A stretch of DNA of 46,308 bases from Halalkalibacter akibai JCM 9157 (GCF_000513135.1 NZ_BAUV01000035.1:1-46308); one strand, 5' to 3'; positions 1-7,854 are shown, counted from the stretch's first letter. Notes: generated by a model not told the origin, from the sequence alone. Translations and numbers: made by a program.

Positions 1-40
1 AAAAGGGGTATAATCATGTTTTACAGGAGGAGTAATCATT

Positions 41-913
41 ATGGCCACATGCAATAAACCAATATTGGAGTTAATCCAATTTGATGGATATGATGTTCCA
101 GGATTAATTGAGCTGTCTGCATCAGTTGGGTGGGATTATGATGAAAAGGAAATTGGAACTGTCCTGTCATCTGGTAAAATATTTGGCCATAAAAATGCTG
201 AGGGGAAAATTGTGTCCAGTGCTGCAATAATTCTGTATGATAAATCTATTGCCTCAATTGGTATGGTTATAGTTAATGAAGATTTCAGAGGTATGGGATT
301 AGGGAAAAAGGCGACTAGGAAATGTATAGAAAGTGTTTCTAAGGAAACTACAATTATGCTAATTGCAACAGAAGAAGGAAGACCCCTTTATGAAAAAATG
401 GGCTTTCATACTGTAGATTATGTTCATAAATCTCTATGTGATAATTACATAATTGGTACGAAACCGATGATTGACAGTGATATAGCTATTGAAGAGTTTA
501 ATGAAGTCGATATGGATGAATTACTTAAACTTGATGAGGGTGCTTTTGGTGACAAAAGAACTCAATTTCTTATGAATAGAATAAAACAATCTGAAAAATG
601 CCTGGTAGTAAAAGATAATAATGGGACAATTGTTGGATATGGGCTTTCCATTCCAGGACCAATCAATCTTATATTAGGTCCAATTGTAGCACCGGACTTT
701 CAAATAGCTTCAGTTTTAATAGATAAATTATCTTCAAACCATCAAGGGAAATTAAGAATCGATGTCCCATCAGGTAATGATGATTTTATGAGGTTTTTGG
801 AGGAAAGTGGATTTGTTAATGTAAGTCAACCTCCGATAATGGTAACCAATTCTGTCAATATGCCTTTCAGAAACAATACATTATTCGGGATTGCAGCCCA
901 AATTTTTGGGTAA
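41..913 (+). CDS. Two-domain GNAT family N-acetyltransferase
   Basis: This 290-residue protein is predicted to transfer an acetyl group from acetyl-CoA to an unknown amine. The N-terminal half (about residues 10-130) has the GNAT fold, with the acetyl-CoA loop seen as RGMGLGKKA near residue 87 and the closing LYEKMGFH strand near 123. The second half (about 145-280) looks like a second, degenerate GNAT-like domain ending in FLEESGF. The ATG is chosen because ACAGGAGG lies 8 bases upstream. Substrate and pathway are not visible, and the neighbours give no hint. Family assignment is firm; function is not. Confidence 0.85.
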   Translation: MATCNKPILELIQFDGYDVPGLIELSASVGWDYDEKEIGTVLSSGKIFGHKNAEGKIVSSAAIILYDKSIASIGMVIVNEDFRGMGLGKKATRKCIESVSKETTIMLIATEEGRPLYEKMGFHTVDYVHKSLCDNYIIGTKPMIDSDIAIEEFNEVDMDELLKLDEGAFGDKRTQFLMNRIKQSEKCLVVKDNNGTIVGYGLSIPGPINLILGPIVAPDFQIASVLIDKLSSNHQGKLRIDVPSGNDDFMRFLEESGFVNVSQPPIMVTNSVNMPFRNNTLFGIAAQIFG

Positions 914-1000
914 GTTGAAAAATGTACTTAAACAAACGGGAGCGATAGCACAAGAAGCTGTTGCTGCTCTTGTACCCCTAACGGAAGTTTATGTAGCGAA

Positions 1001-1246
1001 TGGAATGGTGGTTATGGTTCCGAAGCCTATAAGCTGTGGATTGACTATCTTTTTACATCCACTAATTTACACCGATTAGGGATGTCAACATGGTCAGGAA
1101 ACGTAAGAATGATGAAGGTGGCAGAAAAATTGGGGATGAAAGAAGAAGCTAGAATAAGAGAAGCAAGAATGGTAAATGACGAATATTTTGATGTGATAAA
1201 AATGGGGATATTGAGGAAAGAATGGGAAGAATTAAAAATTAGTTGA
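1001..1246 (+). pseudogene. C-terminal fragment of a RimJ/RimL-type GNAT acetyltransferase
   Basis: The frame starting near 1001 reads GGYGSEAYKLWIDYLF, then NLHRLGM, then GNVRMMKVAEKLGMKEEA and stops at 1246. This order of motifs (GxGxEA loop, NxRSxRVxEKLGF-like helix) is the C-terminal half of a RimJ/RimL-like acetyltransferase. No start codon or N-terminal half is present: upstream in this frame the translation is low-complexity and unlike a GNAT. It is therefore a decayed fragment, unrelated in frame to the intact GNAT gene that ends at 913. Confidence 0.7.
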
Positions 1247-1274
1247 AAACAATGCTTATATCCAACATACGGGT

Positions 1275-1304
1275 GCATTCCTTTAACAAGGGATGCTTTT
1301 TTTT
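1275..1304 (+). terminator. Rho-independent terminator
   Basis: A 9-bp stem (GCATTCCTT with AAGGGATGC, one G-U pair) with a 4-base loop is followed directly by eight T. It lies 30 bases after the GNAT fragment and was probably its original terminator. Confidence 0.8.
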
Positions 1305-1485
1305 ATGTCAAGGAAAGGAAATAAATGTTAAACTAAAGGGGCAGATTATTGCAAGTGCTTATGAAGTTAGAAGGAATGGATGTAGAAAAACATCCATTCT
1401 TAATAAAATTTTAAAAGTAACTTCCAAGCATGAATAGTGTTATTACATTCTCTTGATATCCTTTGTTGAAAGGAGGAATCTATAT

Positions 1486-2061
1486 ATGGAGTTAATCTTT
1501 ATTAGACACGGAGAAGGAGAGCACACCCTAAATACACCCAACAGTTTACAAACCTTTGATCCTATACTTACAGATAAAGGGATTAATCAAGCTAAATTGC
1601 TTAGAACACAATTCTCATTGTCAAAAGAGGATATTTTAGTTATTAGTCCTTTGAGAAGAGCTTTGCTAACGGCTCATTACTGGAGTAAGGGAATTAATTG
1701 CAAAAAAACTGTAAACCCATTAGTATCTCCCAGGATATTTCCTCAAGTTTCTGAGGGAAGAACTTTACCTTGTGATAGATTATTAGATAGGCAAAAAATA
1801 TCCGTTGATTTTCCAAATATACAAATTGAAGAAAAGTTGCCTGAAGAATTTTGGGCTAATGGAATAAACATTTTACCCCAAGAAGATTTTAATTACTTGG
1901 CTAAACAATTTCTTGAGTGGTGCAAACAGCAAGAAACTCCAAAAATATATATTATTTCTCACGATGGAACAATCACATCTTATAGACAGTTTATTACAGG
2001 AGATAAACTAACAAGAGACGATTTTCCGAAAGAAACTGGATGGGTTAATCTCAAGTTCTGA
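1486..2061 (+). CDS. Histidine phosphatase (phosphoglycerate mutase-like) family protein
   Basis: A 191-residue protein of the histidine phosphatase superfamily, cytosolic. The phosphohistidine motif RHGEGEHT lies at residues 7-14, an SPLRRALLTA block lies near 60, and the second catalytic histidine is in IISHDGTI near 165. The ATG at 1486 is preferred over the in-frame upstream start because AAAGGAGG lies 9 bases before it and the protein then begins directly with the first beta strand. Substrate is unknown; these enzymes act on sugar phosphates, nucleotides or phosphoproteins. It stands alone, with no operon partner. Confidence 0.85.
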   Translation: MELIFIRHGEGEHTLNTPNSLQTFDPILTDKGINQAKLLRTQFSLSKEDILVISPLRRALLTAHYWSKGINCKKTVNPLVSPRIFPQVSEGRTLPCDRLLDRQKISVDFPNIQIEEKLPEEFWANGINILPQEDFNYLAKQFLEWCKQQETPKIYIISHDGTITSYRQFITGDKLTRDDFPKETGWVNLKF

Positions 2062-2257
2062 ACGTTTAAGTAGAAAAAAGTCAAGAAATTAATGATTCTT
2101 CTTCAACTAAAGGGGGCGATACTTTAAGAGCGTACGCTTGTCTTGTTGCGCTAACGGGCAGAAGAGTTGAAAAAGGGAAATGGGAAAAAGTGTAGAATTC
2201 GTCTTCTCATAAAAGATAAAGGTTAGGAGATTGGCGGTTTTAATGGAGGAGTTCATA

Positions 2258-2866
2258 ATGGAAAGAAACATTCTTACAATATCTGGTGGTGGTTTTTCTG
2301 AAGAAGATAATGCCTATATTGATGAATATTTGCTTAAAATAGCCAGAAAACAGGAACCATTAAAAATTGCATTTATTGCAACGGCAAGTAGTGATGCACA
2401 AAGCTATATTGATAAATTTTATGAGGCTTTTAAAACAGAACTTCCAAGTCATATTACAATGAGAGATTTTGAATTGCCAAACATTCAAGAAGTTGTAAAT
2501 GCTTTGGATATTGTGTATGTAGGCGGTGGCAATACTCAATATATGCTTGAAATTTGGCAGAAAACAGGCTTCGATAATGTATTGAGAAACGCTTATCAAA
2601 AAGGTGTCATCTTAGCTGGAATAAGTGCAGGAGCTATGTGTTGGTTTGAAACTTGTTATAGTGAAAAAAATGAGGAAGAATACGAAGAATTTAAAGGATT
2701 AGATATGTTAAAAGGCAGTCTTTGTCCACATTATAATGATACCGAAAGGCGTATTGCTTTTAATAGCTGGGCAACTACTCAAAAAAACAGCACTTTATAT
2801 ACTTTAGAGGATAATGAAAACTTACACTTTAAAAATGAAAAGTTGATTGCAAAAATTATTACATAA
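2258..2866 (+). CDS. Peptidase E-like (S51 family) peptidase
   Basis: A 202-residue S51-family protein, the family of aspartyl dipeptidase PepE and cyanophycinase. The nucleophile elbow GISAGAM places the catalytic serine near residue 123. The oxyanion-type glycine run VGGGNTQ is near 88-94, and a conserved histidine is in CPHYND near 158. The start at 2258 follows ATGGAGGAG by 7 bases; an in-frame TTG at 2231 lacks such a site. It probably cleaves short acidic or N-terminal-Asp peptides in the cytosol. Family certain, substrate inferred. Confidence 0.88.
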   Translation: MERNILTISGGGFSEEDNAYIDEYLLKIARKQEPLKIAFIATASSDAQSYIDKFYEAFKTELPSHITMRDFELPNIQEVVNALDIVYVGGGNTQYMLEIWQKTGFDNVLRNAYQKGVILAGISAGAMCWFETCYSEKNEEEYEEFKGLDMLKGSLCPHYNDTERRIAFNSWATTQKNSTLYTLEDNENLHFKNEKLIAKIIT

Positions 2867-3013
2867 GATGCAAGATGCTTTACTCTATTCATTGCTCTTT
2901 GAAGTGACGAATATGCTTGAATGGAAAGAAGTGAGAAGACCATCACTCCATTTAAAAAAGCTCTATATTAATTAAAGAAGATTGTGAAGTAATACACTTA
3001 AAGTAACGGGTAG

Positions 3014-3145
3014 CGTTAGTTCAATAACAAGGGAACCCACTACGAGGGGTTCCCTTGTTATTGTTATAAAATCAACAATAATTAAAAAACTCAAAATCAT
3101 TATTAACTGGCTACACCAACCTCTTTACGTTTTATTGAACTAACG
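3014..3145. repeat. Fold-back element with perfect terminal inverted repeats and internal hairpin
   Basis: The outer arms are 14-bp perfect inverted repeats, CGTTAGTTCAATAA at 3014-3027 and its complement at 3132-3145. Inside, 3023-3038 and 3047-3062 form a perfect 16-bp stem with an 8-base loop. The hairpin and the outer pairing compete for 3023-3027. The hairpin could end transcription from both sides (peptidase and ligase genes converge here), but there is no T tract. The flanking arms suggest a small MITE-like element. The rest of the 343-base gap holds nothing recognisable. Confidence 0.6.
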
Positions 3146-3209
3146 AAGTTATTTTCAAAGAAATTAATATTTAGATGTATTTAACAATCTTTTATGAAAA
3201 AGTGCCCGC

Positions 3210-4046
3210 CTAAGCGAACTCTACAAAACTCGGAGACCTTAAAAACCCAGCCTTAGTTAAATTCCGATACTTAACACGACACTTCAGCGATCCCTTATCA
3301 AAATATATAAAATTCTCATTCTCATTCTTCTTTAAATCATTAACCAAACCATTTACCGAGTTTCGAGCTCTCTCTGGTACTCCAAGCTCCATAATTCCTG
3401 CAGGCCTTCCATCATCAAACGACAATAACAAGCCAAACTCCTTCTTTCTTACTCCACGAATCCACACTTCATCATACTCGTAGTTAACCACCTTAAGCCA
3501 CGCCTTAGAGCGTTTGTTAATTTCATATTTCGAATCTTTTTGCTTCAATACAATACCTTCAAGACCTTGGGCTTTACACAGCTCAAATAGTTCGATGCCT
3601 TTACCTTCAATTGATAATACTTTTGACAATAGTGGAGTATTTTCCGGAATGAGGGACTGCAATAATTGTTTACGCCCAACTAGTGGCAGCTTCGAAACGT
3701 TTTCTCCTTTATGATAAATAACATCAAAAACGCAATAGGAGACATGCTGTTGATCTTCTAAATTCTTTGTACGTAGAAAACGAGACTGCATTGCCTCAAA
3801 ATCTGGCTTGCCATCAGTATCAGTAATCACGATCTCACCGTCAAGTATCGTGCCAGGAGGGATAGGGAGTGAGTGGAGCTCAGGGAAACGATTGGTAACT
3901 TCAGTTTTATGCCGGGTATATAATTTTACCTGACCATCAATATTTGAAAAAATTAAACGGATACCATCAAGTTTTAATTCAGCGAGGTAATCCGGGTTGT
4001 TAAATGGTTCATCAACTCTATGCAGTAGCATCGGACTTATAAACAT
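3210..4046 (-). CDS. ATP-dependent DNA ligase (short LigD-type ligase domain)
   Basis: A 278-residue ATP-dependent ligase with only the adenylation and OB-fold domains. Motif I is ELKLDGIRL with the AMP-accepting lysine at residue 25; motif III/IIIa is ILDGEIV with the metal-binding Glu at 71; motif IV is EGIVLKQ near 165; motif V is AWLKVVNY near 185. It resembles the ligase domain of LigD used in bacterial NHEJ, but the polymerase and nuclease domains are absent and no Ku gene is nearby. The ATG at 4046 has GGTGAGGTGA upstream; the in-frame GTG at 4055 falls inside that site. Confidence 0.88.
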   Translation of the reverse strand: MFISPMLLHRVDEPFNNPDYLAELKLDGIRLIFSNIDGQVKLYTRHKTEVTNRFPELHSLPIPPGTILDGEIVITDTDGKPDFEAMQSRFLRTKNLEDQQHVSYCVFDVIYHKGENVSKLPLVGRKQLLQSLIPENTPLLSKVLSIEGKGIELFELCKAQGLEGIVLKQKDSKYEINKRSKAWLKVVNYEYDEVWIRGVRKKEFGLLLSFDDGRPAGIMELGVPERARNSVNGLVNDLKKNENENFIYFDKGSLKCRVKYRNLTKAGFLRSPSFVEFA

Positions 4047-4142
4047 GAAATTCACCTCACCGTAAATTATAGCATGGTAAATCTCCGTCAGACTAAGGTA
4101 ATGAATGGATGAATATCCGTCTTAACTGGTGTTCTTTATTGT

Positions 4143-4586
4143 CTAACCTTTAAAACTTTGAAATAACTTTCTCATATACGTTTGGTTCTTCTCAATTGAC
4201 TCTATTGAAAAATTAGGATACTTAATCCGGCTTAACATGTCATCGACAGTAAGGCTTTCATGATGATTAGAATATACAATATCAGCAATTGATTTTGCAT
4301 GTGTAACCATATCTCTTAGTGCTCGCTTTATCCAAGGGAGGGTTAAGTCATCATTTCCTGACTTATAATGAAAATCAATGATCGTTTTGGGGGCCATAGA
4401 GCAAATACATTTAATAGGAGTTCCATTTGAATAAGAAAGAGTAGGAGTGTTGTTAGAAGCTGGGAAAGAGATATACTTTCTGCTACCATCCGATAGTTCA
4501 TACAAAAAGTGGTGTTTAGAAGTGTCACATTCAATAATTGCTTTCGTGCATTCTTTATAAAATAACGTTCCATCTTTTAATTCCAT
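4143..4586 (-). CDS. Hypothetical protein
   Basis: A 147-residue protein that I do not recognise. It starts with an ATG preceded by GAGGCGGTG. The N-terminal half is rich in beta-type sequence and has a CICSMAPKT segment; the C-terminal 60 residues look helical and end in a basic helix. There is no signal peptide or membrane segment. It lies 96 bases upstream of the ligase gene on the same strand and may be co-transcribed with it. Confidence 0.6.
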   Translation of the reverse strand: MELKDGTLFYKECTKAIIECDTSKHHFLYELSDGSRKYISFPASNNTPTLSYSNGTPIKCICSMAPKTIIDFHYKSGNDDLTLPWIKRALRDMVTHAKSIADIVYSNHHESLTVDDMLSRIKYPNFSIESIEKNQTYMRKLFQSFKG

Positions 4587-4750
4587 TTTGCACCGCCTCT
4601 CGAGTAATAAGTGGTAATTCTACAATTTGTAACAAATTCCTTGTTAAAATGCATGTTTGGGGAGAAAGTCTAACAGGGTTTTTAATATGAGGTATTGGTA
4701 ATATTTTCTTAATATATTGATATTACCAATTATAAATTATAAAATGTACT

Positions 4751-4845
4751 TAGCCGGTGGGAACTCCCTCCGGCTATTTTTATATCCAATAGTAATAGGG
4801 TAGCCCACCGGCCGTGGCTACCTATTTACGTTCTCTAGCCGGAGA
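4751..4845 (+). promoter_or_regulatory. Structured leader with terminator-like hairpin before the DUF1659 gene
   Basis: A GC-rich hairpin (TAGCCGGTGGGA paired with TCCCTCCGGCTA, 4751-4776) is followed by TTTT, giving a terminator form. A second short hairpin, TAGCC...GGCTA, lies at 4801-4820, and a third TAGCCGG copy sits at 4840. Since the gene upstream points the other way, the hairpin is either an attenuator in the leader of the 4872 operon or the terminator of an unseen short transcript. Repeated CCGGCTA/TAGCCGG units could form alternative pairings. Confidence 0.5.
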
Positions 4846-4871
4846 ATATTTTAGAGAAAGGAGGTTTTATC

Positions 4872-5084
4872 ATGGCAACTAAACAAATAATCTCATCACG
4901 CATGAATCTAAATCTGTCTGATGGATATGACATGGATGGCAAAGAGATTAAGAGACAAGCTAGCTATATTCTACGAGAGAACGCTGATCCAAACAACTTA
5001 CTTCAAGTAGCTGCTGCTTTAGCATCTCTTAGTCAGTCCACTCTTACCAAAATTCTAGTTACAGATGTTACGAACGTTGGGTAA
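4872..5084 (+). CDS. DUF1659 family protein
   Basis: A 70-residue protein of the DUF1659 family, common in Bacillales and clostridia and usually paired with a DUF2922 protein. The body NLNLSDGYDMDGKEIKRQ, followed by AAALASLSQSTL, is typical of the family. The start follows AAAGGAGG by 8 bases. Function is unknown. It is the first gene of a three-gene cluster (4872, 5121, 5409), which is a recurrent arrangement and suggests a joint function. Confidence 0.8.
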   Translation: MATKQIISSRMNLNLSDGYDMDGKEIKRQASYILRENADPNNLLQVAAALASLSQSTLTKILVTDVTNVG

Positions 5085-5120
5085 GTAGAAACTTTTTAAG
5101 ATGGGAAGGAGGTGATTTAA

Positions 5121-5339
5121 TTGGAACCTATTTTGACATTAGAATTACGTTTTAATAATGAGCAGAATCGTCAAGTCACAATTCGAATTCCAAACCCAAA
5201 GACGAATTTAACAGCACAAGAAGTATCTGCTGTAATGGATGTATTGTTAAATACTCCAGCTCTAGGCGGGCATGCTATGTTAATTACATCAAAAATTGAT
5301 GCGCGCATTGTGTCACGTGGAGTAGATGTAATTATGTAG
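5121..5339 (+). CDS. DUF2922 family protein
   Basis: A 72-residue DUF2922-type protein that starts with TTG, chosen because AAGGAGGTGA ends 5 bases before it. The sequence opens LTLELRFNNEQNRQVTIRIPNPK and has the family's VMDVLL helix. Function unknown. It follows the DUF1659 gene by 36 bases and is clearly in the same operon. Confidence 0.8.
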   Translation: MEPILTLELRFNNEQNRQVTIRIPNPKTNLTAQEVSAVMDVLLNTPALGGHAMLITSKIDARIVSRGVDVIM

Positions 5340-5352
5340 CTTAAACATGATA

Positions 5353-5378
5353 GGCAGCTGGTATAGATACTAGCTGCC
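5353..5378 (+). other. Intergenic hairpin
   Basis: A 7-bp stem (GGCAGCT with AGCTGCC) lies between the DUF2922 and YvrJ genes. There is no T tract, so it is more likely an mRNA-stability or partial-termination element than a full terminator. Confidence 0.5.
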
Positions 5379-5408
5379 TTAAACTTAAGGAAAGGAGAAG
5401 CGATACTG

Positions 5409-5615
5409 ATGGATGAAATCGTCACACTTATCTCAAACGTAGGTTTTCCTATCACAGTGGCATCGTACTTGCTCATTCGACTGGAACCTGTAGTTAAAGA
5501 TTTAAAAGAATCGATTTCAGGCTTAACACTATTAATTGGCAAACAAAATGAAGTAACTCAAAGCCAAATCAATAGTCTAATGCGAATTGTACCACTAGGA
5601 GATAGGGAAAGATGA
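5409..5615 (+). CDS. YvrJ family protein
   Basis: A 68-residue YvrJ-type protein. It opens with a single hydrophobic helix (VTLISNVGFPITVASYLLI) and continues as an amphipathic, coiled-coil-prone helix (LEPVVKDLKESISGLTLLI). It is probably a small membrane-anchored protein, and holin-like roles have been guessed for the family without proof. AAAGGAGAAG lies 9 bases before the ATG. Third gene of the DUF1659-DUF2922-YvrJ cluster. Confidence 0.8.
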   Translation: MDEIVTLISNVGFPITVASYLLIRLEPVVKDLKESISGLTLLIGKQNEVTQSQINSLMRIVPLGDRER

Positions 5616-5627
5616 ATAGCTTTACTG

Positions 5628-5662
5628 CTCCCAAATCTTCCAAGTTGGGAGTTTATTTTTTT
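5628..5662 (+). terminator. Rho-independent terminator of the YvrJ operon
   Basis: A 7-bp stem, CTCCCAA with TTGGGAG, is followed by a T-rich run (TTTATTTTTTT). It begins 13 bases after the YvrJ stop codon. Confidence 0.85.
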
Positions 5663-5732
5663 GTGCAAAAAAAGAAGGAATTTGTCAGTTGAAGAAGAAT
5701 TCTAAATTTAAGCGAAAGATTGGAGGCCAGAA

Positions 5733-6059
5733 GTGACAAACAATAAAATAATATTGTTAGAAGCATATTCACTTATCTATGACATTGAAGTTAATCTGAA
5801 ACATCTTATTTACAATCGGTTATACCAACATCGACTAACTAAGAAAGAAAGTTATTGGACTATTATTAACCTTGTAGAAATGAATAATCTTCTCCCGATA
5901 TCTTCCTATGAATACAATACACTTCGCAAGACATGCCAAATCAGAAATAAAATTTGCCACATGCAATCCCTACACCGGGATGACATCTATGTATTGAATC
6001 AAGCCCACCAGTTAATTTACCAATCCCATTACTTACCTAAACCTAATAGAATAGTCTAA
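5733..6059 (+). CDS. Hypothetical protein with HEPN-like motif
   Basis: A 108-residue, largely helical protein that starts with GTG after TGGAGG. The segment CQIRNKICHMQS contains R-N-x3-H, the spacing of the R-x4-6-H signature of HEPN-domain proteins, many of which are toxin RNases. The helix before it (NLLPISSYEYNTLRKTC) fits the usual HEPN helix pair. No nucleotidyltransferase (MNT) partner gene is adjacent. The HEPN assignment is inference from motif and helical content only. Confidence 0.55.
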   Translation: MTNNKIILLEAYSLIYDIEVNLKHLIYNRLYQHRLTKKESYWTIINLVEMNNLLPISSYEYNTLRKTCQIRNKICHMQSLHRDDIYVLNQAHQLIYQSHYLPKPNRIV

Positions 6060-6279
6060 TCTATCAAAAGCCTTTGATAAAGCCTTGTAGTTACAAAAAA
6101 TGATGAAATATAATAAGTTTTTCTGATAACGGAGTATGTAGCAAATATAGTACAGTTGGGTTAAAGCGTAGTACCTCTTTTAAAGCCTGTTCTTAAATAC
6201 ATTGTCATAATTACTAACATTTTGTTGATTTATCTGAATAATGAGGTAATATTTAAAGCAAGAAGATGGAGGTGACAAG

Positions 6280-6408
6280 ATGATGATAACTGTAAACGAA
6301 CTAATCGTTGAATTTGAAAATAAGTTAAACCGAGAGTTACTAAAAGAAGAAATTGCTATAATAAAAGAAATGGTTAAAAAACATCAACCTTGCAGAGCTT
6401 CAGCTTAA
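6280..6408 (+). CDS. Small hypothetical protein, 42 aa
   Basis: A short reading frame with a very good ribosome site (GATGGAGGTGACAAG before ATG). The product is one charged amphipathic helix (VNELIVEFENKLNREL, then KEEIAIIKEMVKK) ending in HQPCRASA. Its last bases overlap the end of the convergent gene at 6400. I do not recognise it; the translation signal is the main reason for calling it. Confidence 0.5.
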   Translation: MMITVNELIVEFENKLNRELLKEEIAIIKEMVKKHQPCRASA

Positions 6409-6741
6409 ATATTGCTCCATATACTCTAAAACTTCATTCTTCATTAAATGCGGAAACAGATTCATATTCTCGCGATACCCACGACAGACAATGAGATATT
6501 TGCACACATTATCTCCTTTACCTTGATTGTATACCGTAATTCCCTTTCTTAACATTTCCTTTTTCACTTTACCCAAATCCAGACTAACTTGATTAATTGT
6601 TTTTTCAATAAGTAACAAATAAGGGGCCGTAAATTTCAAGTTTGTTTCTTTGATTTTCTGATTATCATATTCTAGTACCTTACGTAACAAAGGTAAATAG
6701 ATGTAATGTTTAACTAACTTCAACTCTTCTTTATTTAGCAT
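6400..6741 (-). CDS. YhjD-like small protein
   Basis: A 113-residue cytosolic protein resembling, from memory, the YhjD group of small Bacillus proteins: an early VKHYIYLPLLRKVLEYD block, then FTAPYLLLIEKT, then an alpha-rich middle. Function is unknown. The ATG at 6741 is chosen because AAGGTGAACTT precedes it. The longer in-frame version adds a hydrophobic stretch with no ribosome site and is rejected. Confidence 0.65.
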   Translation of the reverse strand: MLNKEELKLVKHYIYLPLLRKVLEYDNQKIKETNLKFTAPYLLLIEKTINQVSLDLGKVKKEMLRKGITVYNQGKGDNVCKYLIVCRGYRENMNLFPHLMKNEVLEYMEQYLS

Positions 6742-6850
6742 AAGTTCACCTTCTACAAAAAAGTATACGAACATTAGTTCTATTATAAAACAAAAAATAA
6801 ACAAAAACAAAAACTAAGCAAATATGTAGCGCAACTATTGCCGTTCTAGC

Positions 6851-6967
6851 CTTGACACCGGGGCCCTACCCCCTTTGGAAACCCTTGAGTTAAGGAAGGA
6901 AAAGCACCTTCCTTTCCACCCGCTCCTTGCGTCGCTAAGGATACCAAAGGGGGCCACCCAGTGTAAA
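6851..6967. other. Unassigned strongly structured non-coding block (RNA candidate)
   Basis: In an AT-rich neighbourhood, this 117-base GC-rich block folds as a closed multi-branch structure. A perfect 10-bp closing stem (CCCCCTTTGG at 6869-6878 with CCAAAGGGGG at 6944-6953) is extended outward by TTGACAC/GTGTAA. Inside are three hairpins: CCTT/AAGG (6883-6895), GGAAGG/CCTTCC (6894-6912, sharing bases with the first) and TCCTT/AAGGA (6924-6941). No open frame explains the GC rise. It could be a structured RNA, a fold-back repeat or a replication/recombination site. The rest of 6742-7196 shows no supported gene. Confidence 0.5.
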
Positions 6968-7196
6968 GGCACCGCTTCGCTTAGAACTGGATAGAGTTAT
7001 TAAGTTATTTGGTGTTCTCTCCAGTGATAAAAGAGCTATTGTGATTCAAAGAAGACAAAGACATTCAGCGGGATCAAGTGAACCATTAGTAAGGACTGTA
7101 CTTAAAAAGAGCTAACTCAATTAAAGAGAGGATTAAAAAAGTGTTGAGAGAGAAAGGTTTTAATAGTGTGAACTGTGAATCAAAGTAGCTTAGTAA

Positions 7197-7237
7197 ATTG
7201 GTTCAGTGTTAGGCTAGGAATCCAACACTGAACCAAT
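7197..7237 (-). terminator. Hairpin terminator after the HIRAN gene
   Basis: A perfect 14-bp stem (ATTGGTTCAGTGTT with its complement, 13-base loop) lies directly after the stop codon of the leftward HIRAN gene. The T tract on that strand is weak, so termination strength is uncertain. Confidence 0.65.
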
Positions 7238-7241
7238 GCCA

Positions 7242-7790
7242 TTATACAGATAGAGAGGAGTGTGCTTCGTGACCGAGGGATACTCTTTTTGTATGGGGAA
7301 ATACGGTAACTGGTCTAGAGGCAGCATAGTCAATCACATAACCAATATTAAGACCATAATGAGTACCTTGTTTTCCTCCGGTAATTCCTTCAAATGTTGC
7401 CTGGATATGAAGGTTCTTTTTTAGGAGGAGTGCGTACACTTCAGCAAAGTCCTTCTTAATATAACCAATTTGATAAGAACCTTTTCCGATAACTGTTACG
7501 ATAACGGCTATAGCATTTTGATCATAGGGATTGGTTGGTTCATGTTGAAGAGTGATATTAATTCGACGGGGATCATAATTTTGTAGATGGTTGAGGGCGG
7601 TTTGACGTTTACCGAAACTGACACCAGTAACTTTTGTATAGAATACCTGTTTAATCATTCTCCAGGCTACTTTCACAGCTTTACTACGGTTATATTTACT
7701 ACTTTTAATGAAATAGGTTGCAAGAGTCATTACCTTGCGTCTGATATTTCTTAATTCCTCATTTGTATATTTTCTATTGCGCTGTTTCAT
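7242..7790 (-). CDS. HIRAN domain-containing protein
   Basis: A 182-residue protein with a stand-alone HIRAN domain (about residues 52-150). It shows VTGVSFGKRQ, then LQHEPTNPYDQNAIAV, then YQIGYIKKDFAEVYA, the three hallmark blocks of HIRAN. The domain binds 3' single-stranded DNA ends in HLTF/Rad5 proteins. In bacteria it occurs alone or with nucleases and helicases. The basic N-terminal 50 residues have no known domain. GGAGG precedes the ATG. It lies downstream of the 75-codon gene at 7855 in a unit that has a decayed copy at 9117-9708. Confidence 0.85.
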   Translation of the reverse strand: MKQRNRKYTNEELRNIRRKVMTLATYFIKSSKYNRSKAVKVAWRMIKQVFYTKVTGVSFGKRQTALNHLQNYDPRRINITLQHEPTNPYDQNAIAVIVTVIGKGSYQIGYIKKDFAEVYALLLKKNLHIQATFEGITGGKQGTHYGLNIGYVIDYAASRPVTVFPHTKRVSLGHEAHSSLSV

Positions 7791-7854
7791 TTTTGAATCC
7801 CTCCAATAGAGATTTGTCCTGATCGGCTCAGGACCAACTGTTACTGGAAGTTAA

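Noticed and set aside
891-1079. 62-codon open frame after the GNAT gene
   Set aside because: It covers the GNAT remnant in the wrong frame, and the real homology is in the neighbouring frame. There is no ribosome site.
1243-1437. 64-codon open frame
   Set aside because: It runs straight through a strong terminator (1275-1304) and a second hairpin (1374-1399), with biased, protein-unlike composition.
3210-4046. NHEJ system based on the ATP-dependent ligase
   Set aside because: No Ku, polymerase or nuclease domain is found in the window.
7020-7185. Short open stretch spelling IQRRQRHSAGSSEPLV
   Set aside because: No start codon or ribosome site and no continuation; it may be debris but cannot be supported as a gene.
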